From Sanderia malayensis (taxonomy: Eukaryota > Cnidaria > Scyphozoa > Semaeostomeae > Pelagiidae), in the NCBI GenBank assembly GCA_013076295.1, contig RQOL01000374.1, positions 4,764,743 to 4,828,742 on the forward strand: a DNA stretch of 64,000 bases, read 5' to 3'. The translations under genes and the position numbers were made by a program. Under the pieces are notes generated by a model that ran no database searches, was not told where the DNA came from, and saw only the letters and a program-made list of their open reading frames with translations. Of this stretch, positions 32,717-44,551 are shown one piece after another. Position 1 is the stretch's first letter, and each line of letters starts with the position of its first letter.

Positions 32717-35279
32717 TAATAAAGAAAAGAATCCTGATAATTATTTCAGAGAAAAACTTATGCTTTATTTGCCATGGCGAAACGAAGAAAAGGATTTGAT
32801 TCAACATTCCCAAACATTTGAGGAACATTATGAAAAGACAAAACTTATTGTGGATAAAAACTCATATCAATATGAACAATACAGTGCTACTTTGCAGCAA
32901 GTTGCTGAGGGCCTTGAATTTGATGAAGTAGGTGAGAATTGCATTGTTGCACCCAATGCACAACATATTGACAATGCAGATTCTCACGCAGGGACACAGG
33001 CAAGCAAATTATATGGCTGCTTTGACCCTCAAACTGCAATTCAATCACAGTATGATTTGCTTGATGATGCAGGAGTTTATCCAAGGAGTGAGAATTCAAT
33101 AATTGAAAGTAAAGCAATCAGTGACTTGGAGCTCAGAGAGAATGTTCAATTACTTAACAAGGAACAAATTGAATTTTTCTACCATGTGTTACACTTAGTC
33201 AAGACAAAAAACCTTCCGATGAGATTATTTTTGAGTGGTGGTGCAGGAGTGGGAAAGAGTTTTGTATTAAATACTCTATATGAAGCTCTGAACAAATTCC
33301 TTAATCAGTTGCCAGGTGAAAATCCAGATGATCTAAAAATAATAAAGGTTGCACCCACTGGAAAAGCTGCATTTAACATTGGAGGAAACACTATTCATTC
33401 TGCGTTTCTAATTCCAGCTTCGCAAGGCTTCAATTACAAAGCATTAGATTGTGACAGACTCAGTAACATCCGAAAACAATACAGGGCATTGAAAATTATT
33501 TTTATTGATGAAATATCAATGGTTGGAAGTAAGATGTTTAATTTTTTGAACTTACGTTTACAGCAAATCACTGGAAAGCAAACTCCATTTGGAGGTTTAA
33601 GTGTGATAGCAGTTGGTGACTTGTTTCAATTGCAACCAGTATTTGACAAATGGATTTTCGACACATCTGCGCAATATGGTGCATTAGCAACAAACATCTG
33701 GCAAAAATATTTTCAGTTTTGTGAACTGCATACAATTATGAGGCAAAAAGATGACAAAAGCTTTGCAGAATTATTGAACCGATTAAGGGAAGGCAACCAC
33801 ACGAAAGAAGATATAAATGTGTTGAAAACAAGAACTATCTCAGGCAACAAGTTTGCCAACATAGATATGCCGAGCTATACACATCTATTTCTGACAAATG
33901 CTACAGTTAATTCATTTAATAACTCCACATTTCGCAATTCAAAAGGAGAAAGGGCAATAATCCAAGCGATTGATTTAGTCATAGGTGATTTAGCAGAAGA
34001 TGTTAAGGAAAAGTTAGTCAAGAAGATTCCAGATGACCCAACAAAAACAATGGGTTTGCACAGTTTTCTGCCTGTAGTTGTTGGTCAGAAATATGACTTG
34101 ACATCAAACATAAAAACATCTGATGGCTTAACTAATGGTGCTGAGTGTACTATTAAAAAAATTGATTACAGAATGGAAAACTCCAGCAGACCCAGTATTA
34201 TTTGGGTTAAATTTGCATCTGATAGTATTGGAAAAGATCAACAATTGCAATATAGATCACTCAGATCACCACAAATAGACATTTCATGGACACCTATATT
34301 TGAAGTAAGCAAACAATTTGTAATTGGAAAATCATGTCATTTCAAATATATGAGACGTCAGTTTCCACTAAGACAAGCAGCTGCCAAAACTATTCATCGA
34401 TGCCAAGGTGATACTTTGCAAAAGCTAGTTGTCAATTTTGCATCAAGGCCAGCTGACCACATACACTATGTTGGCCTCAGCAGAGTTGTAAATATGACTG
34501 GTTTATATATTGACACACTCAACGAACAAAAGATATCTGTCAGTGACAAAGTTAAGCACGAAATGCTAAGGTTAAGAACATTTGCACAATATCAACCATG
34601 TCTTACATTTTTGTATAGTTTATCGGCAAGTTTGAAAGTCTATTTCCACAATGTCCGATCATTCATACTGCACAAACAAGATATATTGCAAGACTTTAAT
34701 GTGCAATCATCAGATATAAATATCTTTGTGGAAACCAACTTTTCAAGGAAAGACTACGATAAAGACTTCTTAATACCCAATTTCAGACTTTACAGAAATG
34801 ACAATAATGAGCCTGGTGCTTGCAAGGCTGTGTATGGAACTGCGGTGTATACAAAACTTGACAGAAGTATAGACACAACCCATTTCAATAAAAATAAAGA
34901 CAGAGTTGAAATAACAGTCACAGTTTGCAATCAGCCAATTCAAAATTTGCATATTATCAGTTTTTACAGATCACCTACAAAAGTATCATTTAACTGTCTG
35001 CTTGGTACTATGCGATATATATGTAACATATTTAAAGAATATCCAAACATTATTGTTGGTGATTTTAATGTGAACCTTATAGAGGAATCAAAACAGAAAG
35101 TGACTTTGATTACAGAAATGGAGGAAATGGGATACTCTCAACTTTTACATCAATCAACAACAGACTATGATTCATTATTAGATCATGTTTACACTAATAT
35201 ACCAGACAGAGTTACACATTTTGGAATACTTGAATCATATTTTTCTGACCACAAGCCCATTTATGTTTGTCTATGTTGA
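32717..35279 (+). CDS. Helentron polyprotein C-terminal part: Pif1-like helicase and EEP endonuclease
   Basis: Resumes the polyprotein right after the Harbinger and runs open to TGA 35277-35279; the same frame reads back into the Harbinger end (apparent ATG at 32628) but that is incidental. The YFREKLMLYLPWRNE segment is the classic Helitron Rep-helicase junction. The helicase has Walker A GGAGVGKS (about 33236), Walker B IFIDEISM (about 33497), VGDLFQLQP (about 33615) and the C-terminal TIHRCQGDT and YVGLSR motifs. From about 34630 an endonuclease/exonuclease/phosphatase domain follows: HNVRS, VETNF, GDFNVN, LDHVYTN and SDHKP, with its catalytic residues in place. This C-terminal nuclease is diagnostic of Helentrons. 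Confidence 0.93.
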
Positions 35280-35428
35280 ATACAAAACAGTTTTCAGAAA
35301 CTTTTAGTTAAAGTGTTGATTTTAATGTGCATGTGGGGCTCATAAGGATTAAAATAAGACATTTCGTATGGCTCACATTCACATTAATTGTAATCCTTTT
35401 TGTTTTATTTTATTTTTTACAGCACATC

Positions 35429-36808
35429 ATGGCAAGTTCAAGTCGCATTTCTGGTAAGTATAATATTGCCATTTTTAATATTCCAACACATTTATTCTTT
35501 TACTATAATAATGAACATTTTAATATTAGTAATAACAATTCTATGCCTTTGTACTCATGTTTCAGCACACTAAACACAACAAATATTTTTGCACATTGTA
35601 AAGTTCCTGAGTTTTTCCAAATGTTGGGGGAACTTGTATATTTTATGATTATCTCTGTTATGTGATTATACATTACCAGTTTCTTAACATTTCTGCAACT
35701 TTTCATTTTAGATTCACCAACCAAAGGATACGTCCATAAAGTGAGCCCTATTAAAACATCAAAGCGAAATCATGACTATTATGAATTCTTTTTGCAAGTG
35801 AGCCCTTCAAAAGTAAGACGTGTCATTGGTTATAATATTCCTGAGCATCAGAACCTAACCTTGGTCCAACAGTCAAAGGACACTGTAATGCTAAAAAATG
35901 TCAAGGAAGATGATGATGATACAATAACATTCAATCAACAATCTAATGCACAAATTATTCCAAGCATTGATGTTGATTTTGAATATGCTGAAACTAAATC
36001 TCTAGACATTCACAGTGCTTTAACATCGAATGCTATTGATATCACCTTATCCCAGCTACCAAAGCTCAAAGCAAACCAGAAAGTAAACGTCACTGTAACC
36101 TGCTCATTTGGTGAAGAACCACCAAAGAATGTTCTAATCCAAAGATTTAACCGTGTAGTTGCAGTAAAGGAAGATATAATTGCTGAAGATCCAACTGCTA
36201 CTGCATCCCTTCATGTATGGGAACCTCTGATTGAGAAACTAGAAAGTGGAAAAACATATGAATTGAAAAATCTTAATGTGAAAGTTTTCAAAGGCACCAC
36301 ACATCTAGCAACTTCAACTGAGACCACATTCAAAGAGGTTAATCAGCAAGTTCCTGTCATCAAAGGGTGTGATTTGCTTGCTCATCCAGAAAGGCAAGCA
36401 ACTGTATCACAATTTATTTTTGTGAAAAATCTATCAGTGTTTATTGCATGCCAGAGTTGCAATCGAAAGATTACTGATTTAAGCAAGAACCGTGTGAAAT
36501 GCAGCCATTGTCATTGCACCCAACGTGTTTCAACATGCAAACGGCATGCATCTGTTCAGTTGCAGGTTGAAGTCGGGAAAGATGAGGAAAAAGAAACCAT
36601 TCTTCTTTCTGCTTTCACTGAAGTCATCCAGGCTCTCCTTTCAAAATCTGATGCAACCCTTGAAAGTGAGACAGACTGCATTGAGGATGCCCTTCTGGAC
36701 ATGCAGAACATCACCATTTTCTTCAACCCAGCGAAGCAAGTTGTTACTAAAGTTGTCAGTGTTTCAGATGTAGTCATTGCAGACGTTGCAGATGTTGCAG
36801 CTCAGTAG
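35429..36808 (+). CDS. RPA-like single-strand DNA-binding protein of the Helentron
   Basis: Exon 1 35429-35453 and exon 2 35712-36808 (intron GTAAGT...TTTTAG) encode 373 residues. The short first exon gives MASSSRIS and splits an Asp codon. An OB-fold-like segment (about residues 150-250) holds TATASLHVWEPLIEKL and YELKNLNVKVF, as in the large subunit of replication protein A. A C-terminal zinc-binding cluster follows (CQSC, then CSHCHC and C-x-R-H). Such proteins coat single strands formed during rolling-circle transposition. It lies 149 bases downstream of the polyprotein on the same strand; a TTTTTTACAG acceptor just before the ATG suggests a 5' UTR intron. The C-terminus is rich in Val-Ala-Asp repeats. 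Confidence 0.85.
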
Positions 36809-36922
36809 AATGATTTAATTCAAGGACTTTCATCATTTTGACTGTCATGTTCTGTTAATTAAGCAAGAATTTCTAATGTGGAGGATTAATAAGCAGATAG
36901 GGTTTCTAACATGCCGTTGGGC

Positions 36923-36972
36923 ACTGCTGCCCTTCACTTTTATGTGCTGCCCTAATAACAAAGGGCAGCAGT
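36923..36972. repeat. Hairpin with 12-bp perfect stem downstream of the RPA gene
   Basis: ACTGCTGCCCTT at 36923-36934 pairs with AAGGGCAGCAGT at 36961-36972, leaving a 26-base loop that itself repeats GCTGCCCTA. ATAGGGTTTC occurs on both sides (36896-36906 and 36986-36996), in direct orientation. Helitrons usually carry a hairpin close to the 3' end, but this one is more than 400 bases from the terminal A-rich repeat. Confidence 0.75.
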
Positions 36973-37382
36973 TCTGTCAATTAGCCAATAGGGTTTCCTG
37001 TTTCCAAATTTTAATAATTTCCTCTTTAGAACCATTAACACTTTAGATTCAATAAGATAATAGAATACACTGTCGTGTTACAATCATGATGTTTTTTGTA
37101 ATATTTGGAGAAAACAGCTTCACTATTCATTTCCTCGTATTTATTTTCTTTCTGCTATCTACCTATGCCTACCCCAATGCATCTTTGCGAAAAAATGCTT
37201 AACTTAAATGTCAATTCTGTGTGTTTTAGTTCTCATGTTTTTACGAGAGGAAGGTGAATTTTACTTTTCTTCTAGCGGTTCACAAGTACCGTAGGAGTCC
37301 CGCATACAAGAAAACACTTTTTAGGATCTAGCCTATTGTTTTAAAACAGTAGCCTGTTATTTTTTAAAGCTGAAATTGACAC

Positions 37383-37463
37383 TCTCAGATTGAAATTGAC
37401 ACAAAAAAATTGACAAAGCAAAAAGTGCTGCAAAGCAAAGCAAATAAAAAGCATAAAGCGTAG
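37383..37463 (+). repeat. Direct subterminal repeat, 3' copy
   Basis: Second member of the pair with 25041-25121, about 95 percent identical by eye and in the same orientation. It is followed by more AGCAAAGCATAA-type sequence to about 37590. Confidence 0.85.
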
Positions 37464-38583
37464 CAAAGCATAATAAAGTATACCGTAGTAAATAAATAAT
37501 AAATTGTATCCAAGCACAGCACGAAAAAGGCATAAAAAATATCAAAGAGCATAGCCAAGGAAAAGCATAGTAAAGCAACCCAGACAGAGGTTACTTTAGA
37601 TTTCAATTGCCGCGAGTCACCTGGAGGTTCTCCTATTTTTCCCCACATGGTCATTGTTATGTAACGTGACGTGTGCACAATACTGTGACATGCGCTTGTT
37701 CTTTTATTCTGGATAAATATACGAATTTTGTGAGTTTTATCCAGTTATTTTGATGAAAAAAGATTATCAAAAGGAAAAGCTTAAAAGGGCCTCTACAGGA
37801 AATCAGCGAAAATAGGGTAGACACAATAGGGGAAAGTTGTTTTCATAGGTTTGATGAAAGTATTTCGAAATGTTGTAGCATGAAGCAATGGAAACTGACA
37901 ATGTTGAAATTTTGATTATTCAATTGATGATAGTGGTACTTCAACATCATCCTCGAAAAACACAAGTTCAAGTAAGTGTGAATATTTCGGTTTGGTGCTT
38001 TTCATTTCATTTTTAAGTTTCATGTTCCAAATTTAGAAACAAACTTTGTAAAATAAGTTGCATTTCAGTTATATTTGTTGAAACTTGTGTTTATTATAGC
38101 GCCATGTTGTAAAAATAAATCAAAAGTCAAAAATCGAAACTTAATGGAACGAAGAAAACTCTGTATTGCAAAGAATGTCTTTTGGGCAATCAACAATACT
38201 TCACGATTTGAAATGGCATGCCATCTGACAGAAAGACACTGAAAGACCAAGCAACATGTGGAACTCACCATAACAACTGTATTGAGCACATCAGAGAAAC
38301 GTCTTGATCTCCTTCAAAGAAGAAAATTTACCAAAGGTACAAAAAACGAGCAAGCACAAATTTGTCTACATATTCACGTCGTCCAAAGCAAGCTCGGGTT
38401 GAAGTGGTCATTGACAAAACAGTGTAAGTAACGACAACCGAAAAAAAGATGACCCAAGGAGCCAGCAAAATAAGCTAGAACAATGATTATTTTGATTATT
38501 TTCATCATCAAGAAAATGTTTGCATTGACGATGATAATTTTTTAAATCAGAGTCACGGCAGTGTATCTGATGACAGTGAGACA

Positions 38584-40420
38584 ATGCTAATGGAAAAAAT
38601 TGAAAAGGAACCCCATGTTAAACCCCAAAGCAAAACCCAAAGCATCAATACCTTTTTGACTTTCAAAATGAAAGGCACAGCAAAAGACATGCAATCAAAA
38701 AATGTAGGAGCTGAAATGGTTGAGGATTTTAGTTCTGTGCAAAGCAAAAATCAGTCTTTACCTGAATCTTTAGCAATGGATATTGCACAAGAAGTAGTGG
38801 AGCTGATGAAGAAGATGAAATTGAGAGAGGATGATGAACACGCACAGCAACTTTTGGACATTTGCCAGATTGCTAATGATCTCAATGAATGGATGAAAAT
38901 TGGAAACATAACTGAATCGGTCCATAAGGTTACTTGCTTAGAATTCTTTTATGATGATATGATGCAGGAAAATGTGATACGTTGTGATATTTGCTTCCAA
39001 TCATTTCTAAGCAAAGAAAGAAGAATTAAAGGTTTACCTCCATATCAAATTGCTCGGAAAGAGAGTCAATTGCATAATGGAAACCCTATTTTAGGAATGT
39101 GGAATGGAAAAGAAAAGCAGAGCAATATGTCAAGGGTGGAAATTCTGCTTGGAGAAGGCTGAAAACAAATTTGAGATCACACTTGTTGGGAATATCAACA
39201 TCAGGTCATGGAAGGCAGCATTGTTTGGCTGTAATGAAGCTTGAGGAGGAAAATGAGCGCAGGAAGAATGCTTTCAGCATATCAAAGACATTGGTGAAAT
39301 GCATGATAACAGATATTAAACTGAAAGCAGCCTTGACTCATTATGAAACACTGGTTACTTTCTTAGATGATTGTGGTGTCTAAATCGGCCAACAACAGCA
39401 CAGTTGAAAGCAAATGTTACCCTTGCTTGTTGCAGCAGAAAAATGTTCTCAAAGTGGAACGTCAATGTACTTGAATGTGACTTCATTTCTTTGGTGTACC
39501 GGATAAAGGCACAGTTGACAGAAGAACACGCCAAGCATCATATATCGTTTTTATTTATGATGGGCAACGTCGTGCCTATTCTGTGGGAGCCCCACTTGTT
39601 TATTTGACCGCTGAAGAAGAGCCTGATATAGATGAAGAGACAGTTGAAGATAGTCACTCAGATGACGAAAGTGATAATATACAACAGCTTCCTGAAGTTA
39701 ATGGAGGCAATGCAGCTGATCTCGCTAGCAATTTGCTGAGCACAATTAAGTGGAAAATAAATCTTTAGCAAGAAGATCTTATTCGTTATTGTGGAAGATC
39801 TGCTGACGGCCCATATCAGGCAGAAGAATTTGGCTCAAGAATTTTTCACAAAACAGGAAATTTGAATTGTAGTTCTGTCAGGCAGTTATATAGGATGCGA
39901 CTCACAAATCTTGCTGCAACTGATATGAAAGATGGACAACTTGGAAAAAGCAAGGAATTCTTTAATAAGTTTATTAAGAGAGCAAATGAGTTCAATCATT
40001 TACTGGTAAGAAGAAAAGGTTTTGCACAATTCGAAATTAGTGCCAAAAGCGAGAAAAAAGAGCTGCAGGGATCATTCCCTTTGCAGCTCAACCCTTTTTA
40101 AGTTCTGCAGTGAATAAATGGAAATGAATTGAAAAAGAATTTCTTGTTTTGAGGAAAGCATTTCAAACTATTCATTCAAACGCAGACAATGATTTTCCCT
40201 TGCAGTACAGAATGTTTGGGCAGGATTTTGTTTCGAATTTGCTGGGGTTGTTGGATATCACTCTGCCCCTTTGTGAATTCATGGGGCTGTCTCAGTGTTG
40301 ATTTTTTGCATTGGAAAATTGTGCCGCGGGGAGAACGGATGCTCGAAAAATTGAAAGAAGTAATCAATTCTTAGATTCGGCATGCCCGTGTGCAGGTAGC
40401 TTTGTTGCCGTACAACAACA
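38584..40420 (+). pseudogene. Decayed uncharacterised protein, N-terminal and middle part
   Basis: Overlapping open frames (38584-39162, 39099-39383, 39583-39768, 39862-40101, 40189-40374) read in order as one protein with frameshifts and stops. Visible elements are a Ser/Gln-rich start, a zinc-like pair (RCDICFQSFL), a Lys-rich middle, an acidic stretch (about 39610-39690) and a hydrophobic helical part near 40200-40350. I recall the general pattern from large, uncharacterised, repeat-amplified proteins of marine invertebrates, sometimes annotated as KIAA1586-like; no function is known to me. The coding sense resumes at about 45850, after the ISL2EU element. Confidence 0.5.
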
Positions 40421-40505
40421 GCTGCAGTGAAAACAAACTTTTTGGTCACGCTCAGCTGGTTACTTTCAAGACGTTTCTACAGTTCACGATTTATTCTCGA
40501 TTTTC

Positions 40506-40712
40506 TTGATGACATTAAGTTGTGCTGCTTACGGTTGCACAAACCACAATATGATGCCTGATAAGCCTCGTTTTTTTTGTTTCCCAAATAGTCCATGGGG
40601 CAGACCGAAAATCATGTGCAAATGGGTGAATAAGGTTACTATACATCATCGGAAAGGAAATTTTGCGCTGATTACGAATAGCAATGTTAATAAGTGTCAT
40701 CTTCACACCTAA
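40506..40712 (+). pseudogene. THAP zinc-finger domain of the ISL2EU transposase
   Basis: The sequence CAAYGCTNH, then FFCFPN and KWVNKV, then NSNVNKCHLH follows the C-x(2-4)-C ... C-x2-H plan of THAP domains, with the FP motif after the first Cys pair. The final pair looks degraded. THAP domains give sequence-specific DNA binding and often head transposases of this group. It lies 650 bases upstream of the catalytic part. Confidence 0.55.
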
Positions 40713-41355
40713 AATTGCTGTTGTCAGCAAAAAGGTGTACAATCTTATTTTAGCTAACGGAAGCCTTTTGCTTAGTAAATACGACATAATTCCATTTATG
40801 TTAATGACTTCTTGTATAAAAACAATGCCAATGAGTATATCTGGACAAAATATACATTTTTATGTTAATAATATGTCCGTCACGTGACTGTGTAATATTT
40901 TACGGATTTTGTCCAGAATGATGATTGGGCCCATTTTTCATGATTTCTATGCATTTGTGGGGCTATATGAATGTCCTAGAGTGGTTTCCAGGCCTTTGAA
41001 GCTGGTCTGTGTTTTGTGTAATAACGAAAGCATTTTGGCTTTTGGACAAATTTTGCAATAAATAAAAATTTATGTTTGTGACCTCCTTTCCACAGTAATA
41101 ACAATGAACACACTAGGAATAAAATAAAAGAAATCAAAGCTCATTGTGCTAAGCCAAACAAGGATCTTCTGACCTTACCAAACCAGTCCAACAAACAGCA
41201 TCCTCTCCATTCCAAACTACAACTAATTGTATGTCGCTTATCAGCAAAAGTCTAGAATCAAGCAGCCGGTCTTCCTCAGCCCAAATCAAAAGGAAAACTG
41301 CCGCATGAAAACCAGCTTCTAATGATTTTGATTAAACTTTGTCTGGATTTACAGT

Positions 41356-42110
41356 TTGGCCACACTGGCAGATTTATTTAAAGTATCCAGTGCAACATTG
41401 AATACAATTTTTTGGAAATGGATTGACATTTTAAATTCAAAAATTTCATTTTTAATACATTGGCCAGACCATGTAGCCAGTATAAAAACACTCCCTCATG
41501 TATTTCGTCAATATTTTCTTAGACTAACTGGCATTATCGACTGCACAGAGATTTTCATCCATAGACCAAAGAATTTAAAAGCTCGGGCAAAAGTCTATTC
41601 AAATTATAAGAAACATTCAACTGTAAAATTTCTTATTGCCTGCACCCCCTATGGATCTATTTCTTTTCTTTCCTTTCCAAAGCTTGGGGTGGTCGTGTAT
41701 CAGATGTAGAGCTTGTCAAGAATTCAGGATTGCTGAATCCATGGTTGCATCATCACCGAGATCAAATTCTTGCTGATAGAGGTTTTACGTTAACTGATGA
41801 ATTTGCAGCCGGCTGCAGTGTTGAACTAATCATCTCAAGTTTTACAAAAGGCAAGAAACAACTGACTGCCAAAGAAGTAGAAACAACACAGCAGATAGTA
41901 TCCATTCGAATTCACATTGAAAGAGTAATAGGACTTATTAAAAACAAATTTACAATCTACGTGGACCTTTACCAGTAACAATGATAAAATCATTGACTGA
42001 TGAAAGAGAAGATAAAGACTTGTCAAGCATAGACAAAATTATGACAGCCTGTGCAATTTTAACTAATCCTGGTTCAAGCATTGTGTATAATGAAAAAAGT
42101 TAATTGTCTG
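41356..42110 (+). pseudogene. ISL2EU DDE_4 transposase (catalytic part, frame-broken)
   Basis: The first open part (to 41709) carries GIIDCTEIFIHRP with the first Asp. After a frame change near 41680 the second part carries RVSDVELVKNSG, ILADRGF with the second Asp, and RIHIERVIGLIKNKF with the Glu. After another shift near 41965 the C-terminal DKIMTACAILTNP segment is readable up to about 42090. These are the hallmark blocks of ISL2EU transposases. At least two frameshifts mean it is not functional. Confidence 0.75.
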
Positions 42111-42970
42111 TTATGTAAAATAAACCACTCAGATAATAAAATAAATATTTCTAATGTTTACTTCTTCTTCCTGCAAACTGGACAGTACCATGTATACCTT
42201 TTGGAATTCTTTTTAGTTTCAGACATGAAATGTGAAACCACTCATACAGTCAGCGGAATCACAGCCAATCCAGTCTACATTGCCGCTGTCTTTACTCTTA
42301 CCGAAACAAAATGTTTTGCCATCCCCTGGCTCTTTAGTGGTTTGACAATCTGCAACATTTTCAAGAGATTTGGTTAATAACTATGGAATAACGTGGCTTC
42401 TGTAAAAGGATTTAATCCTCTTGATCATGCTTGTGATGAATTTGTCATCCTTTTTAATTTCTGTGATAAACACCCAACTTGGTGCCCATACAACAAAAAA
42501 CTCTTCTCCAAGCCACACACATAAAGTTGTAACTGTACCTGGGTATAATACTTGTGGCTTTTCTTCAGCATCATTCCTGTATCAATAAAAGAAGTTGGGA
42601 TTCTTAGCAGCTTCCTCAAGGCTTTTTGTTTCTCTAGCACAATATGGGCATTTTACCTCCACCAGACACTGCAACCCATGGCACTTGCAGGAAAAAAACC
42701 CCATCAGGGGTAGCACCAATAAATGAATGACTGCAGCAAAGTTTCCATCCACAGTCTTCAACATTAAAATCAGCATGACTGCTTTGCATCATCATGGAAA
42801 ACTCGTCAATGGCCACCTTTTTATGATCAGTTCCCCATTTCAAGGCAGGAATACTTTTGTAGGCAACACATGGTGCTTGGCAAATTTTCTTTATGAGTGA
42901 TTTTGATGGATTGTGCGGATCTGTATGTATCACATCATGTGCAATTGATGCTGTTATTCTGCCCACTCTT

Positions 42971-44551
42971 GAGGGTCCCAAAGGGGGGGTCACTGGAGCC
43001 CTGGAGCCCATCATTTTTACAGTGTGGAGCCCTGGAGCCTAAAAATTTCCCTTGGTGGAGCCCGGAGCCCAACATTTTCCTCAATTTGGAGCCCTGCACC
43101 TCGACATATTTTATTGTATTGTCAACTGTTAATTTTAGTTAAGAAAACTATTCAAATAGGAAATCTGGATCGTTAATTCTCTTTCTCTCCCGTTTTGATC
43201 TTCTATTCCCAGCGTCAATGGATCTGAGTTCTTCTTCTTCTTCAGTTGAAATTAACTCTCTCTCAATTCGGGTTGTTGTATCACCCCCATCTAATGCCAA
43301 TATCATCGTTCTTTCATATGTCGCTTCTTCGATTCTGACTAACCGATCTTCCACTGTCATACAGGCAACTCCCAGCTCAATAATTCCGTTAGATACAACA
43401 TCGATATTCTCTATCCCAGAATCAACAAGATGATAGGGCAGAAGATCCTCACAAAACCACAGGCAACTGTATTTTTTAACAGGGTTGTTTTGCAAAATGT
43501 TTTCTGTCAGTTTGATCACGAAAAAAGGGCAGGGCTTGCCAATCAAGTCTCTTGGTGCATATCCGCCCTTAACAAAAGCAAACTCTCCTTTCTTGGCAAA
43601 AATACCTCATTTGATGGTGGTATGTGTTTCTCCACCAATGGTTGCAGAAGACATGGGGTCACCTTTTTGAAGCACTGTGAAGTCAAACACCTCGATCACT
43701 TGTCTGTCATCCGCATATGCGTTAACAGGCAAAGTGCCTGGTTTATCCTTGGTGATCATGTTTCTGACACTTTGTTGGCGGACACTTTGGCCGTTTCGTT
43801 GCCTCCATTTCCCCCAATTTAATAGCTGCCGCCTGAGGCAAATTTGTTTTGGTTAGCTCGGCCATTAAAGGCAATTCTTCAAAGCTGAGTGAACAATGAG
43901 GCCTGCTGTAGTAGCTCTTTTGTGATATAAAATAGTTGAAGCTACTTGTTGAAAGACTTTTCAGCAATTCTCAGGATGCGGAAGAGAAGCGTCGAGAAAA
44001 ATCGAGGACTTGAGGTGTGTCAGTGGATCCACTTCTCATTTCAGAAAACAGATTTTCAACCAATAATGTAAGAACATTGTGCAGATCAACTTTTTTCAAA
44101 AAGTCAGGATTTATGCTCATAGCCATGGATTTCAGACCTCTCAAAGCGTGAAGCAACCTATCTACATCTGATAGCGTTTAAGCAGACATTGTACCTTGAG
44201 GACCACATGGTTGTCCACGAAAACTTGAGTACTCTCGAACTTCTCTAACAGTTGTGCGAAGGAACATACTCATTGATTCAATTTTAACATCTATTCGTGC
44301 TAATTTTGACATCTATCTATCTATCCAAATTAATCAGTGAAGCCCATAAATCATTCTGAATAAAACTTTCTCCAAAGCTAAGAAACCATGAAATTAAAGA
44401 AATGATTTTTCATGAATGAAAGAAGTGGGGCCCTGGAGCCCTGAAAAGAATGCAATGGAGCCCTGGAGCCCGAAAATTTTACCCTCTGGAGCCTGGAGCC
44501 CTTCAAATTATGGCCTGGAGCCCTGGAGCCCTAGAACCCTTTGAGACCCTC
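42971..44551. mobile_element. 1.6-kb transposon with 6-bp ACTCTT duplication
   Basis: The ends are inverted (GAGGGTCCCAAAGGG at the left; complement of GAGGGTCTCAAAGGG at the right) and ACTCTT lies on both sides (42965-42970, 44552-44557). Removing the element plus one ACTCTT joins the YqaJ gene in frame, with the spliced reading WHELRVGRITAS, which proves it is an insertion. Subterminal sequence is a chain of GGAGCCCTGGAGCCC units at both ends. A 6-bp duplication suggests IS3EU or a similar superfamily, but I could not type it from its remains. Confidence 0.85.
43148..44156 (-). pseudogene. Remnant ORF inside the ACTCTT element
   Basis: Three minus-strand open frames (43971-44156, 43743-43967, 43148-43546) look like one frameshifted protein. 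Readable pieces include LLVENLFSEMR, a KGDPMSSATIGGETH segment bridging the frames, and an acidic then basic C-terminus (EEEEEL, RRSKRERKR). No nuclease motif is evident, so it is either a non-catalytic accessory protein or the tail of a transposase. Confidence 0.4.

Larger units (their letters stand above)
24888..37540 (+). mobile_element. Helentron (endonuclease-bearing Helitron), about 12.6 kb
   Basis: The gene order defines it: polyprotein with OTU domains, HUH Rep, Pif1-like helicase and C-terminal EEP endonuclease, followed by an RPA-like gene. Rep plus helicase marks Helitrons; the endonuclease fused after the helicase marks the Helentron branch. About 2.5 kb of the length is a nested Harbinger. 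Both flanks carry the same 80-base A-rich sequence in direct orientation (25041-25121, 37383-37463), which is used here as a guide to the ends. The termini themselves, which should lie at a T/T insertion site without duplication, are not resolved. Confidence 0.85.
36809..38583. other. 3' flank of the Helentron and following non-coding DNA
   Basis: It contains the hairpin and the A-rich direct repeat, then from about 37590 unrelated sequence. A weak coding remnant may begin near 38240 (a Cys/His-containing reading, CGTHHNNCIEHI) and belong to the decayed gene starting at 38584. No complete gene is seen. Confidence 0.45.

Noticed and set aside
24888..37540. LTR retrotransposon, because of the direct repeats at both ends
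   Set aside because: The coding content is Rep, helicase and endonuclease with no gag, reverse transcriptase or integrase, and the repeats are only 80 bases.
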